Positions 1-12,459 of a stretch of 64,000 nt of DNA are shown here, one piece after another. The notes beneath the pieces are model-generated. The model had not been told where the DNA came from. It saw nothing but the letters and a program-made list of their open reading frames with translations, and searched no databases. The stretch's first letter is position 1, and every line of letters starts with the position of its first letter. The translations under genes and the position numbers were made by a program. The DNA is from Helopsaltes ochotensis (Eukaryota; Chordata; Aves; Passeriformes; Locustellidae), in NCBI GenBank assembly GCA_013400155.1, contig VXBM01000218.1, forward strand, positions 186,001 through 250,000, in the 5' to 3' direction.

Positions 1-3000
1 TCATTTGGGAGTTGGTGCAATCTATCAAAGTTGCAAGAATGTGGTGATGCGTTCACTCTGACCCGAGGCAGATGCAACACAACCACACTTATTTCTGATT
101 TTGCTCCCCTTCTGGAAGTAGGCAACAAATGCTATCAATTAAGGTCTTAAAAAACCTCAAAGAATAATGCTTACATGTTCAGAGTCAGCTGGCTCTTTGG
201 TTCCTTGAGGTCCCACACTGAAATGCCGAAGATTTATTATGAGCAGCGTGTCATAGAGAATGCAGCCATAAGATTTAGGTATAAATCTAAACATACTCTA
301 GCATATAATCAGGGAAGTTTCAGTAGCCAGGTGGCAGCTTGGGACTCAATTGTGACAATTCCCGTGAATTTTCCATTCTGCCTTCAGCTGCATTCTGGCA
401 CGTGTCTCTATGTGCATAATGCCTGTCACGCTTTTTTGACCATAAGGTGCCAGGCTGTAGGTGAATGGCCACATGTTTTTGGTGGCTTTTACATTTGATT
501 ACCAGCCACGAAAACCTTACATGGTGTTTGGGTTAGTATCTGCCAAACCCCAACTTTGTTCTCGGTTCTTTGCAAGACAGCAAAGTAAATTGTTTGCAAT
601 GTTGTGCTTCCATTTGGGACAAATAAGTACCTTGCTCTGGTGGCAGGGAAGCAGTAAGATGTTGGGAAAACAAAGAAAAGCCTATTTAAGATAGCAGGGC
701 TGTATTGCCTTCAGAAAACTGAGTTGTGTTCAGGCACAAAGTCTGACACACAGTTATAAATATAACCAGTAATTTTTTAATTCTTAAATGGACCATGTGT
801 GTGAGGCAGATAAAACACTGTATCAGCCCTTGTTTAGAGTGACATAACACTGATTTCGAGCTTTGCCATTCAAAAGTGATGAAAAAACTTGCTTGAAAGA
901 AAGTATTATGGAGAAATCTGATCTTTAAGTAATGAGTCCCGTATGCTTTACCACAATGTGGATGTTGCACATACACTACTACTGTATTGCACTCAGCCAC
1001 CGATACATATAGAAAAACGTGGTTGTGTGCAAGCTCATAATGGTTGCATTCCACAAAAATACATTCACAATTTGCATGAAAGGGGGAGGTTTCTGCAGCA
1101 CATACACTAGAGCTTTTCCAATAATCACTTCCCTTGTATCCAAAGACAAGAGACTGAGAATGATTGTCCTGTTGCTGTAAGTCCTATTGCCTTATTACTT
1201 GTAAGTGATTTGTAAATAACATAAAGCAGAAATAATTTGTTTTCCAAATTTTCTTTCCTTTTCCATGCCTATCCTATATAAAATAAATCTGTACTAGAGA
1301 TATTTTGTTCTTCTGTCTTAGAATCCTGATTCTAGTTTTTTCTGCCTATTGATCTGTTTACAGTGATTTGTGTACTGCTTCCTCAGTTGTTCAATGAATC
1401 TGTTTTCCCTGGTTAATATTTTAGTCAAATTCTCAACAACTCTGGAAATTAAAATTTCATCGGTTTCAGGAAAACAATGGCAATTGTCACATACTAGGAT
1501 TTATTTCTGCTCTTTAAATAACATTAAGAACAGAAGAAAAAGTAGAATGTTTGAAACTGCATCATGCCTCTTTAATTCAGGATCCAGCAAATTCCAGTGG
1601 AAGTATTACCGTAAGAGAGGGCCATAGATTATAATTCTTCTTTTCAAAAAAGCTCTGAAAATACTGCCTTACTTCACAATTTTGAGAACTGCATTTGCTA
1701 TTTTTAGTCTTTTATCAATTACAAGTGTGTTACAGACTCCCTATTCCTGTATGGTCTTACAGTCTTTAAGCTGAGTATTTTGCTAAGGATGAGATGATTT
1801 GTCCAGCAGTTGTTCCTTTAACAACTATTTTTATGGTCTCAGGGTTTCAAATTATATGCATCAATATGACACCATTTATATTTTTTTGCTGTTCAAGTTT
1901 CCATGTTTAATGCTGTTTTACATGTTAACATCCTACCCCTAATGGCACAAAATTTTCATCCATAATTATGTTCTCATTCCCTGTTGGGTATTTGTTGCTT
2001 TGATAAAAATATCACAAATAATATTTACAAGGGGGGCCTAACAGCAAATGTATAGATCAGAACATATTTTGCTAAACAAACTTTACTTCTGGCTCTATTT
2101 TGAGTGTCTTATTAATGCCCTTTACATTTTGAATGTCCTTTTATTCTCACTGCTTATTTATCTGTGAGAACTTACTCTGAAAGGCCTTTTAACTAATTAT
2201 TCCATATTGCATCCTGAAGGGTGTCATTTAGGGATAAATGCTCAAATCTAACCATCTGTGCCCTACAAATGAGTTTTTTGCTGTGTACTTTTTCTTTACT
2301 GTGTATTTGAGCTAAAATAATTTTGCCACTAGCAAAACTTAGGCAATCTCTGTGTCAATCATTGTGTTTGGCAAGCTAACCTAGCATTAATATCATATAT
2401 CCTTGCATCAAGAAAACATTAAGTTGATCTTTCACAATTTGAGGAGTGATTGACACCTTGAAAAGCCTGACATTGCGTGGAAGGATGAAAAGAGAAAGAA
2501 GCATGTATTAGTTTTCTTTCCTGGCTGGTTTTTGCCATCTGGCAAATATAAGCCAAGTACAGGACACATCTTCGTTCACAAGGCAACCGTCTGAGCTCTG
2601 GACCTCAAGCATGCTTTGCAAAAACAATAAAGGTCAAAGGAAATATTTAATTTCTTACATTTCGAGTTCTGATGTTTAAGGTACTGAGTGGAATAGCAAT
2701 GACTCTGTGACCTTTTGGCAAAATTTTCAATCAGGCATTGCAAACTTTACTCTCCAGGGTAAATGCCAATTAGCAGGAACATACAGTAGAAGAAAGGACT
2801 GCCAAAGCAAATCAGCAGCTACTTAAGCAAACAAAGAACATATAAATACAAAATGTGATTAAACTGAGAGAGTCTCCTACCATGCTGATTACTTAGAACG
2901 CTCTTTTGAAAGTTAGCATTGCTCTAATGCAAGCAGAATAAGGCATGTAGGATAGTACTCCACAAGAATGTCACCACTACAGGACAAAACCAAGAAAAGC

Positions 3001-6000
3001 TTTAGTTCATGGTGGGAGGTAGGTGAAAGGGAAGTAACCAAATAGGAATCATATTTAAAGAATATCCAGTTTTAATGCTGAGAAAAAATGCTTTAGCCAA
3101 CCTAACTCTAGCTAAATACAAAACTTCTAAGAAAGCACTTTATGTCATAAAAGTTTAAACATTTAACAAATGAAGGCATGGTTTGGCTCTCAGGCATACC
3201 GCATTCAGCCATGTGATTCAGTTTAAGGCCTAGCAATTCCACTGGCTTCCTTTCTGGTTCACTAATTACAAGCCAGACAGAAGCAGGGAAAGCTCACTCT
3301 TTGCCTTAAAGCTTTGAGGAGGAGAGCTGCTGATAACACCTGGCAGAGCTTGAGGACAGATTTCCAAGGCTTCTGTGCAAAGACTGGTTACAAGTAGAAG
3401 AGGAACTACAATGGATTCAGGCACCATGACAGTGTAGAAGCAACTCTTTAATAGCTGCAGCACCAAACGGTGTTCAGAAGTTACCAGAGATGTAAAATAA
3501 GTTTCTTTGACAGAGTGTCTGAGGGCCGTACCTATAGGCAGCATCTGCGCCAGTTTCTTATTGTCTCAGAGAACATTAATGTGGTTCTCTGTCTTTATCA
3601 ATTTGAATAATTACATTCAGGACACTATTTCATATTCAGGGCTTTCCTTGTTTGTTTCCCTTTGGTTGTTTTCTATAAGAAGCCTAAAGGAACTTAGGAA
3701 TGAAAGAGCAGAGAGATTCCTCAGTGAATCTGAGCCTTTGACTTTCAGGATTTATTCCATGACAAGGCACTAAGAGCATGTCTTTCCTCTAAAACTTACT
3801 CATAGCCCATGAAAATTTGATTTCAAAATTACTTATTTAAGGGCTCAATATGGAAATGTCTATCTAGTTCAGAAGTACTGCTGTCTTTATGGGCACCATT
3901 CCTCTTCCAGTCACTTCCATTAGTTTATGAAATCTTTGCCCTCCATGGCTTCTGCCCTGAAGAAAAAAAGAAAAAAAAGAAAAAAAGAAAAAAAGAAAAA
4001 AAGAAAAAAAGAAAAAAGAAAAGAAAAGAAAAAAGAAAAAAAGAAAAAAGAAAGAAAAAGAAAAAAGAAAAAGAATGTTCTTTTGGTACAAGACTAGGAG
4101 AAAAAAGTTGATTTTCTTCTCAGTCTTATGGACTCTGACATTCTGTATGCTTCTAAGCAGAGAGAAGGAGCTCCAATATTATGCACAAAACAAAACTTTA
4201 AATAGATGCACTGCTCTGGTTGTACAGCTACTTGGCACTTTGTCCCCTTGAAGGTAATTGCACTAGAGCAAGAGGACAGAACAATTAATTAGAGGAGCCA
4301 ACAAGCAGAGGCTAGCACAGCAAGAGCCACGGGGTGAGATTTTGTTGGGGGAGGAGGCAGAGTTCTCTAAAGGAGGCTCTGATTATTGTGGCAAAAGAAA
4401 CACTGAAGAAGACTTGCTGCCATAATGCAAATGAGTGTGTGTAAAACTCAGCTCTACATGATGTAGACAGTACTTGAATCCAGATCTGAGAAGACCCCTG
4501 CTTTATGCATGAGACATTGCTCAATAAAATGTCAAAGGACTGGAGAGAGCTGGAGGTGATGCCGAGAGTTTAGAGGGAAATTTGCAGCAGTAACAGAGAA
4601 AAGAAGATTTAAAGTACTTTGCTGCACAGGGAGCCAGAGAGAAAATGCTGAGGACACATGTTTGTAGAACAGGGGAGAAGACGAGACCGACTAAAATAAT
4701 AATAATAAATAATGTGCAAGAAGTCTATTGCACTGCAAAATGAGGATGGGAAATGCGAAAATAGGTTGTTACAAGAGAGAGGTGTTTGAAAATGCTGATT
4801 TGCTCATGGGAACAAGGAAAGGAAAGGGCTGATCAAGGGACAAAATCTGCTAAAGTCAAGAAGTTACAGGAAATTTGAGAGTAACCAAAAATTAAGAAGG
4901 TTAGACTTCAGAGCTCTGGGGTTTTTTATAGGGTGAGAGTTTTCTGCAAATGGTGAAAGACTCTCAGGACAGCCCAGGATTTTGAAAGAAGTGGACGTAA
5001 AAGTTCTGGCAGGGGAACATACTGAGGTCTGAGCCACCAGTGTGATACAGCCGTGAAGAAAACACTGGCAGTAGTTCCCTTTTTCCCATAGAAACAGAAA
5101 GTATTATCACCAGTTGCTAAATCCCTCATAATATCTGAGTACATTGTACTTTTCCAGTCACTCATTTTCAAGAACAAGGAAGCAGATGAGGAATAAAGAT
5201 ATGAATAAAGAATAAAAATACAGCTCAAAATAAGGAGAAAAAAAAGAGGACCTTTGCCAATAGCACCAAATGGCATAGCCAGGAAATAAACTTGCTTATT
5301 TATTAATATGTCATCTCAAGGATTCAAGGGAAAATTTAAAAGCAAATATTATAAAGAAGTTTAGACATATGGTATTTAGGCAGAAATATGTAATTTTAAC
5401 TGTCTGTATTTTCTATCACATATACCTTAAATAATGTAAAAAGCCATGAATATTTCCTTTAGAGTAACTTATTGTTACTGTTTTTGTTGTTTCTGTGACA
5501 GCCAAACCAGCAAGGTCATTGGCTGTTTCTGCTTTGTTAAAGAAAGGCTTTTTCATTTGCTTATAGATTTGCTTCTTTAAAGAGAAAAAAATACTACTGT
5601 ACCTTAAATATCACTCAGAGGTAACTGCTCTTAAAATGCTTAATTTAACTTTGTTATTAAAAAACAGCATTCCTTTCCCAAACATTATTGCGTATATCAT
5701 AATTGATTTTTGGAAGAGAACATATTCACTTCCAAAGGCTTTAATCTTTAGAGTAGCAAGTAATCAGGACAGAAGCTACAGGAAAAAAAAAAAGTCTGTA
5801 AATATGAGCTGATCTTTTGTCCAATATTCACAAGGGTAAGTACCAGAGATGTAACAAAAACAGAGAGTAATTAGTTAATGATAACTCAGAGTAAGAAATC
5901 AAAACAGGACATTATCCAAAGAAAATTTTTACATTACAACATTATGTGTTCAAGGCAGGAGAACAATTCTTAAAAGCCTCTAAGCCAGCTAGCAATGCTT

Positions 6001-7149
6001 CTCTTGTGAATAACAGTTTGGATGAAAGAATTAAGAAATTCAAGCAGAAAATGGCACTGCACTGATGAAAGGAGTGTGTTGGGGGATGTATTTGACATTA
6101 AAACCTCTTTATGAACAAATGGAGTACCCTTTAGAGTATGCATGCAGTATATTTTTCACACACGTCATCAATACAAGGTTTCTATTACTTCTAAAAACTA
6201 AGCATGTATTTTACATTAGCAATTATAATTTTATGACAATAAAGGCTACCTACAATATTTAAGAAAACCAAAGATTCAGACAACATTTAATCATTAGAAC
6301 ACAGTGTTCCAGTGTCACTACAGTGAACAATTATTTAAAATAGGAAAAAAATGGCAAACTAATGATAACCCTGGTCCATTATTCACTAGATGTTATGTTT
6401 TTTTCTCATCACAAACACTTTGTTCTGCAGCACAAATTTGACAATGCATTCGGACTGGGACTCCCTGTCAAATCAGCTTAAGGCCCCATAACACTAATTA
6501 TAAATTACAAAACTGGTTTGTGCTTATGGACCTATCATAAGTATTTCATATTTTAATTTGTTGCCACCTCATTCCATTTCATAAAAACTGGCTTGTAGAA
6601 TGATAAAAATGTTCAACAATTTTAAAATATTTCTAATATGTTTTAAGTTATTTTCTTAAAATTTGTGGTTAAAATATGTTTTCTTCAGGTGTATCCACTA
6701 ATCAGGTTTAAAATTTTGTTAAAGGCACTTGGAGTTTCCCCTTAAGGTTACTTTTGAACTTCACTTAAATAATAACAATAAAAAATACCCCAAACCCAAC
6801 CAAAATAGGATATTTTTTAAGCAACAGCGTATCAAATGGAAGAAGTCAGTATGCAGATTTAACAAAAACAAATGAACAAAATCCAAACCCAAAAGAAATA
6901 ACACAGCGATTTCAAATCAATGTAAGTGTGAAAAGGTTAAAGCCTTTCTGTCATACTGTAGCAAAATGATTTAGCTCTTTTGACTATATCCAAGCAGTTA
7001 ATAATTCTTCTCTTTTGTTTTCCCGTACATTTGAAAAATATACATGTATAAGTACTTAATATTTGAGTTTAGTACTCACATATTTTCAATTTCCATTTGT
7101 TGTGGAAGACAGACCACAGCCAGACCTACCCTGGCTGACCATAACACAG
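1..7149. other. Gene-poor sequence upstream of the recognised IL15 exons
   Basis: This is AT-rich sequence with no recognisable protein-coding exon, CR1 element or RNA gene. Open frames here are short (122 codons or fewer) and match no family I know. It may be intergenic, or the 5' introns of IL15, whose non-coding first exons cannot be recognised by eye. Confidence 0.5.
3961..4075 (+). repeat. Polypurine simple repeat, (A)3-8 G units
   Basis: About 115 nt made only of A and G, mostly AAAAAG/AAAAAAG units of varied length. The complementary strand is a pure pyrimidine tract. It creates a spurious Phe/Ser open frame on the minus strand (3864-4091). Confidence 0.95.
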
Positions 7150-7264
7150 CATCCTCCATATGGAAATTGTTCAGAAGATGTAGGACATGTTACTTGCTCT
7201 GTCCTTACTGCAATTTAGATTGCCATAGAATCATTCATTTACTTACACAGCCCTTATTTAACAG
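7150..7264 (+). other. Candidate upstream IL15 leader exon (weak)
   Basis: This is an open frame after an ACACAG acceptor. It contains WKLFRRCRTCYLLCPYCN, which loosely resembles the K-x-x-L-R...C-Y-L core of the mammalian IL-15 long leader. It ends with AG before a GT at 7265, leaving two bases of a codon, which is the phase the exon at 8919 requires; the joined codon would be AGC (Ser). The donor, CAG followed by GTTTTG, is poor and the similarity is short. No in-frame ATG lies in it, so a further 5' exon would be needed. Confidence 0.25.
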
Positions 7265-8918
7265 GTTTTGAAGAACCAAAGGGGATAAAAGGGACCAATA
7301 TTGTGTCCCATGACTGAATGTGGAAATTGATGTAGGATTAGGTAATTATGCTATTTCTATATTTTTGAGCCTTGGAAACAAAATAATTGTTCTAATGCAT
7401 TTAAAACATTTTCTGTTTAGGAGAATAGCAAATATTTGTTACAAATACGCTCCAGAAGTCCTGTCACAGATGTGATCATTACTCTCCTGGCTCTGCTTTA
7501 TTAAGGTGGCTTTCAGCAAGTGAGCTGCAATCCTGATAGGGCACGGACTGACCTCCCCTTTGCATATTTTTACCACTGCACAGCACTAGCTCTTGTTTTC
7601 TTATGTTCTGTGGTCCATTTTTAAATATTTAATTGCAAGTTTGCAGGTAAAGAAACCACTACTAAAGAAACATCATTTGAGTCAGTTACAGAGTGTTGCA
7701 TATATGACTAGGAATAAAACCTTGGGTCAAAACCACTGCACTGATGCAGGTAATTAACCTAAGCCTGTAAGGGAACTTTATCAGCTAAATCAAAGGGCTT
7801 GTGACTTTGGAATAAAGGTTACCAGGCTGTGCACAGGGAAAGGTTTCCCGATGGGCAATGAACAGCTTCTCACAGCTTTTCCTTATTTCCAGTTGCCAAA
7901 CTCCACTGAGGAAATTCTTAAATGTATCACTGCCCACTATTAGACACACATACACTGTGTAAAGAAATGTAAGTATATACTCTATCTAAATATTTTGTTT
8001 AACATTTGTACACATAACTATGGTATTTGATGCATTCAATGTAGAGTCTCACATATATGCAACCACAATATTGGAGTTAATGTAGGTGATTCATTGAATT
8101 TGAGTAACAAATGGTAGCCAGGGGAGAGGTGGAAAACAAAAGTTGTTTAATATTGCTTCTTCATTAAATTGCAGCCTGTAATATTAACTGATAAATAAAT
8201 AGCGAGCCCAGGATGAGTTCAAGTTTTCACAGCGTGCCTTCAGCATCTGATTTTCTACCAACTGTTTGGTAAAATGATGATGTATTTCTCCAAGCCACAA
8301 ATCAGTTGGTTTTTCCAGCTACACACAACAGGGTCTTGGTCTTTATTGAGAGTCTTGGCAAACTGGTTAATTCAGTACTAAAGTAAAAAATTCAGTGGAA
8401 TCTAATTGTGACAAGGCATCACCTTGGTTGTGTCTTTCAGAAAACGTACCTGGACAGCGTTTGTCTGCAGTACCCACTGTACCGGCTTCTGAACAGCCAC
8501 TGCTTTTGCCTTTTGAAGAATGGGAAGGGACTAATCATCTTCTTCCTGTGGTAACTACAAAGTCAATGCCAATCAGACAGCAACCAAAATTTATTTATTT
8601 TTACTATCACAGTTGTTACTTGTCTCCAGCCACTTCAGAGAGTGAATTTGGAATTTTATTTTTACACTTTAAAAGAATTTTAGGTATTTTACATCAAGTA
8701 ATTGCACCTTTCTCTTGCATTATGTTCCATAAATCTGGCCTTTAAAAAACCCCACATTGTTTATAAAGTGTGGGACATGAGATAGAGTTTTTATTGTATC
8801 TATGTGATTTTATGATTTGTCAAATATGCTTGCTTGCCCCAAACGTTTACCATATGCATTTACATGTAAACAATGTATCTGTAGTATCTTATAATTCTGA
8901 GTCTTGTTTTTTTTTCAG
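7265..8918. other. Probable IL15 intron
   Basis: This is AT-rich sequence before the first firm IL15 exon. It contains one open frame of 116 codons (8395-8745) with no resemblance to the IL-15 leader and no matching splice phase. I see no repeat of note. Confidence 0.4.
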
Positions 8919-9060
8919 CATAAACGTTGTAGATACCTCCTGTTTAGCCCGATGGTCACTGTGTTTCTTCTGTTCTAGTGCTTATGTACCAAAGACAGAA
9001 GCAGGTCACTGCAAGTGGGCAGAAGTTCTGAAAGATTTGGAAAGGATCAAGACATCCAAA
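8919..9060 (+). CDS. IL15: IL15 exon: end of leader and helix A
   Basis: The acceptor is a T-run followed by CAG (8916-8918) and the donor is GTAAGT at 9061. The exon enters with the third base of a codon and leaves in phase 0. It encodes INVV..., a hydrophobic stretch (WSLCFFCSSA) that probably ends the long leader, then PKTEA and helix A (WAEVLKDLERIK). The I-x-V start matches the mammalian exon start (IHV). It is about 12 codons longer than the mammalian exon. The aspartate in LKDLERI corresponds to the IL2RB-contact Asp8 of mammals. Confidence 0.9.
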
Positions 9061-10747
9061 GTAAGTTCATAAAACAGTCAGCGTTTCACATAATCATTGA
9101 AGAAGCCTTAATAAAATATATAGCACTGCATTCAGCTAAGAGGTGTGAGTGAGAGGGAGAGGGAAAGGGAAAGGGATGGTGTTTGTTAGCTAATGTTTAT
9201 AATTCCAACTCCTGTTCTCTTGTAGGATATTGATGTCAGTTTATACACTGCAAATGCAGATGAGGATGTAAGTAAACTTCACATATGACCACAAGTAATG
9301 TTTAATGTGGTGGCTTCATTTCCTTACTAGAAATTACCTCCTAAAGCAGACTTGTTCTAATTTCATAAATGCGTATAAAACCCAATAATTTGCCTTGGAA
9401 TAAATAGTTCTTCTAATCAAAGTGCTAATACTAAATTATGCAAGCAGGTATTAATTATTTTTATTTGATTCAAAATTATTTTATCAAAGCAAACAATGAC
9501 ACAATAATTCTGGGATTAATTTGTAATTTAAGGGAGCATTACCTACGTCCTCTACTCCCTTACCCATTCTAAATTCAGAGTTAAACTGTTAAAACTACTC
9601 AGAATAATATTAATTTAATTCCATTAAGTTAGTTATATACCAGGTTCCTATCCTAATTAATTATTTTCCTATGTTCTTCACTAAGACACTGTGTTTCACC
9701 TCATCTTAGCAAACTGCCTGGCCTTTTTCTTATTAGCTCTCACAGCCTATCTCTGCAGATATTCAAATGTATTTGAATAGTAAGAAAAAGATGCCCAGTA
9801 AGTAAAAATTAGCCTCTTTGTGGCTGATTTTATCTTAGATTACCTCTAACTTATATCCTACTTGTGTTTTAAATGATATCATAAATTATGTCCTATATTT
9901 GCTTTTTCCCTGTTAATCATAAAACTACAGCAACTGCATTTTTTTTCAGGAAGAATGCCAAGAACTTGTAATGAGGTGCTTTTTCTTAGAGACAGAAGTC
10001 ATATTTCAAGAATGTCGTATCAAAAATTGTAGTAAAACACAGGATGTGTGGAACATATGGAAAAATGGAAATGAAAGCTTCGAAAAAAATAAGGTAAGGA
10101 ACACCAACAATTTGTGGGAAAAAAAACCAAATCAAAAATGTTTCTTTGGTTACATAACTGGGATGGTGGGATGGAAGAGATGAAAACTAATGAGATTCAG
10201 TAACCTGTGCACATAATAAGGAGAAATCAGAGATCAGTGGTTTTTAGAATAACACTTTCAGGATTCCCATCAAAGCAAATACTTTTGTGCATGCTTACAT
10301 ATGTCAGGTGTTTGAATGTGTATGTATAAATGACAATTTGCAGGTTCAGAACCTGCAGTCAAGTATGTTAGACACATGCAGAAGAGTATCCTAATTTTCA
10401 GAGGGATGGTCATTTGCATCTTTCACTGAAGTGATGTCTCTCTCAAAGATGATCCTATACAAAAAATAAGCCAGGAACTGCACAGACCATAACTACCATG
10501 GAAGCCTCCACTAATATTTTCCGTAGCCATTACCTGCATAGGAATTATTCCCCAAAAACAGGGCAAAAAAAATAATTCCCTATAAGAACTAATGGGTTGG
10601 TATCCTGCTTTACTATTGCATTTTGTTTTTCAGTTGACTTCCACAAAATCAAGAAAATGCAAAGAATGTGAAGAATATGAAGAAAAAAATTTTACAGAAT
10701 TCGTACAGAATTTTGTAAAGGTTATACAGAGAGATTGCAAACACTGA
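8919..10747 (+). CDS. IL15: Interleukin-15, conserved 3' coding exons (spliced, 5' partial)
   Basis: Four exons join in frame (8919-9060, 9226-9267, 9950-10093, 10634-10747; introns of 165, 682 and 540 bp, all GT-AG) to give about 146 residues and a TGA stop. IL-15 is a secreted four-helix-bundle cytokine that signals through IL2RB and the common gamma chain, usually presented by IL15RA, and supports NK and memory T cells. The sequence shows the PKTEA motif before helix A, the LKDLERI helix, the LYTA motif, paired cysteines in EECQELVMRC, the CKECEEYEEKNF signature and a terminal helix with the VIQ glutamine that matches the gamma-chain contact in mammals. Exon boundaries and phases match mammalian IL15 exons 5 to 8. 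Three N-glycosylation sequons (NCS, NES, NFT) are present. Four extra cysteines are odd (see findings). The start codon and first leader exons are not securely found. IL-2 and IL-21 are excluded by the CKECEE motif and the exon plan. Identification is firm; the 5' part is incomplete. Confidence 0.93.
8979..9060 (+). other. IL15: Alternative in-phase 3' splice site for the first recognised IL15 exon
   Basis: A second good acceptor, GTTTCTTCTGTTCTAG, ends at 8978, exactly 60 nt after the first. Use of it would keep the same phase and remove 20 codons, including most of the hydrophobic stretch, so the product would begin this exon at AYVPKTEA. The longer exon is preferred because its first residues match the mammalian exon start. 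Both could be used. Confidence 0.4.
9226..9267 (+). CDS. IL15: IL15 exon: A-B loop microexon
   Basis: A 42-nt exon of 14 codons, DIDVSLYTANADED, phase 0 at both ends. It is flanked by CTTGTAG and GTAAGT. It corresponds to the small mammalian exon with the H-I-D-A-T-L-Y-T core. It is far too short to be found by ORF length alone and is supported by homology and by both splice sites. Confidence 0.92.
9950..10093 (+). CDS. IL15: IL15 exon: helices B and C
   Basis: A 144-nt exon of 48 codons, phase 0 at both ends, between TTTTTTTCAG and GTAAGG. It encodes EECQELVMRCFFLETEVI, matching the mammalian C-x6-C and the FLLELQVI core, then a charged segment with ECRIKNCSK and NGNESF. Two of its four cysteines (in EECQ and MRC) are the canonical disulfide partners. 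Those in QECR and KNCS have no mammalian counterpart. The two sequons NCS and NES lie here. Confidence 0.93.
10634..10747 (+). CDS. IL15: IL15 terminal coding exon: helix D and stop
   Basis: The acceptor is TTTTTCAG at 10626-10633. Thirty-seven codons and TGA (10745-10747) follow. It encodes CKECEEYEEKNFTEF and FVKVIQRDCKH. The CKEC cysteines are the partners of the two canonical cysteines in the previous exon. The NFT sequon overlaps the start of helix D. The last residues RDCKH replace the mammalian MFINTS tail and add one more cysteine near the C-terminus. Confidence 0.94.
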   Translation: MTSTKSRKCKECEEYEEKNFTEFVQNFVKVIQRDCKH

Positions 10748-11465
10748 CCAAAAGACATAAGCTGGGAAACAAGATTCTTACATGAACACCCTCAGAGAAA
10801 TTAGATTATCACCAAAAATAAACGAGAAAAACAAAATAATTTACAATCCTCTTGGCTATCTCTTAATATATCTGCTTCTATTGTGGTTTTCAGGTAAACT
10901 CAATTACTTCTACCCAAGAACTCAAAGTCAAAACTTAGAATATTTATGCAATGACTCTTCCTTGCCTTTTCCCCCTTTTGTATAATGCTACAGTCTCCAG
11001 TCTTCTCACAGAAGGTAAAGCTGGTGTTGGTTCCACTATCCAACAACATGTTCTGTTCCTTCATTTGTTACCTCTAATGTGACTTTATTCATTAATGTAA
11101 TGACTACAACTCCTTTATCAGTTGCCAAAGATTTCAATTAAGATGTCAACCAAAGCAGTGTTAATTTAATTCTATGAATAAAGGAAGTGACCAAGTCTCT
11201 TATATTCTTAAAAAAACTAATTCTGTGATAGAAATTTTGCCTGTGAAGTAGAGTTTGTAACTTTAGTCTCCTTTTGGGAAAGAACTTTGAAGAATCGAAT
11301 TACTTTTGACCAATTATTGGAAATCATAACTGTATTTCTAACACTCAATGCAGTCACCTGTCCTCTGGTATTTCTGCAATGCTGCTCAGTCTCCTTTGGA
11401 CTCTTTCTAAACTAACTGCTTCCCTCATGATTCATATCCGTGTCATACCAGTCATCCATAATAAA
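10748..11465 (+). terminator. IL15: IL15 3' UTR with candidate polyadenylation signals
   Basis: AATAAA hexamers stand at 10817-10822, 11177-11182 and 11460-11465 after the stop at 10747. An ATTTA pentamer, typical of unstable cytokine mRNAs, lies near 10942. Which signal is used cannot be told from the sequence. The first would give a UTR shorter than 100 nt. Confidence 0.4.
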
Positions 11466-12459
11466 TAATTCTTTTCTCCAGGCACCTCCATTTCTCTGTC
11501 CTCAACTGATAAATGGCTGAGTCATTCAGCTGTCCACTTCTCGGGAAGGAAGTTTCAATCTCATTATGGCAACAAAAAACACTGCCTGCTTCTCTTTTAT
11601 TGTTGGGGTGCTCTCAACAGTCAATCTTTAGCACTCTGAGGAGATAAATCTCCAGTAAACTGCAAGAGGAAGAACATAAATGTGAGCATGTGTGATGCCA
11701 TCTCCTGGGGGACTTGTAGACAAACAGGTTGGTAAATTCATAAGCACATTGATATCAGCATTAATCAATGGTAGACATAGCAAAAAAAAAATTATTTGCT
11801 ACCACAACACATCAAAACCAGAAGTATTTATTACATAGTTTGGATGAAATAAAATAGTCCTACATTTTTTCCTAATTCAGTGGTATGCAGTGAATATGAT
11901 TTTTCCTTACCTGATGTCATATGCACAGGAAAGGTAACACCAAGTTACAACTTTGGTCTTTAATCAAAGGGATAAAGGGACTTTGCTTATTTCTCTAGCT
12001 TTGAGAGGGAAGCAGTATAGCCATGATGGGAGAACCAAAGGGCTGCTTTTCTCAGAGTTTTCCTTATCCTGACCATTTTGAAAATCAATTTCCTGATTAA
12101 TTCTATTTTGTTTTTCATTAACTCATTTACCAGCGGCAATTATACTAAATACTGTGAATTTGTCTTTCCAAAGAATATTGCTAAGTGACCACTCAGCTTG
12201 TCACCCTGTTAGCCACTTTCTGTTGGACACTGGCCATATCCCTTTTATTTCATTTTACCCCCAGCTGATCCAGGTGCATATTCTGGAATGAAAAAAGGCT
12301 ATTTGCTAATCTGGATCTCCAGCATTTCTGTTAGGGCTTACTTTTTCCTGAGAGCTAAGCAGCCATCTGAAAGCTTTACTACATCCTGAATCCAAAGTTT
12401 ATAATAAATTATCTGGTTGATATAAAGGATGGACTAAAGTAAAGCCAGCTTGTTATTTT
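11466..12459. other. Downstream flank of IL15, nothing recognised
   Basis: AT-rich sequence without recognised exon, repeat family or RNA gene. Confidence 0.5.

Noticed and set aside
3864..4091. Minus-strand Phe/Ser-rich open frame
   Set aside because: It is the translation of the A/G simple repeat.
8395..8745. 116-codon frame upstream of IL15 considered as a leader exon
   Set aside because: No similarity to the IL-15 leader and no donor giving the required phase.
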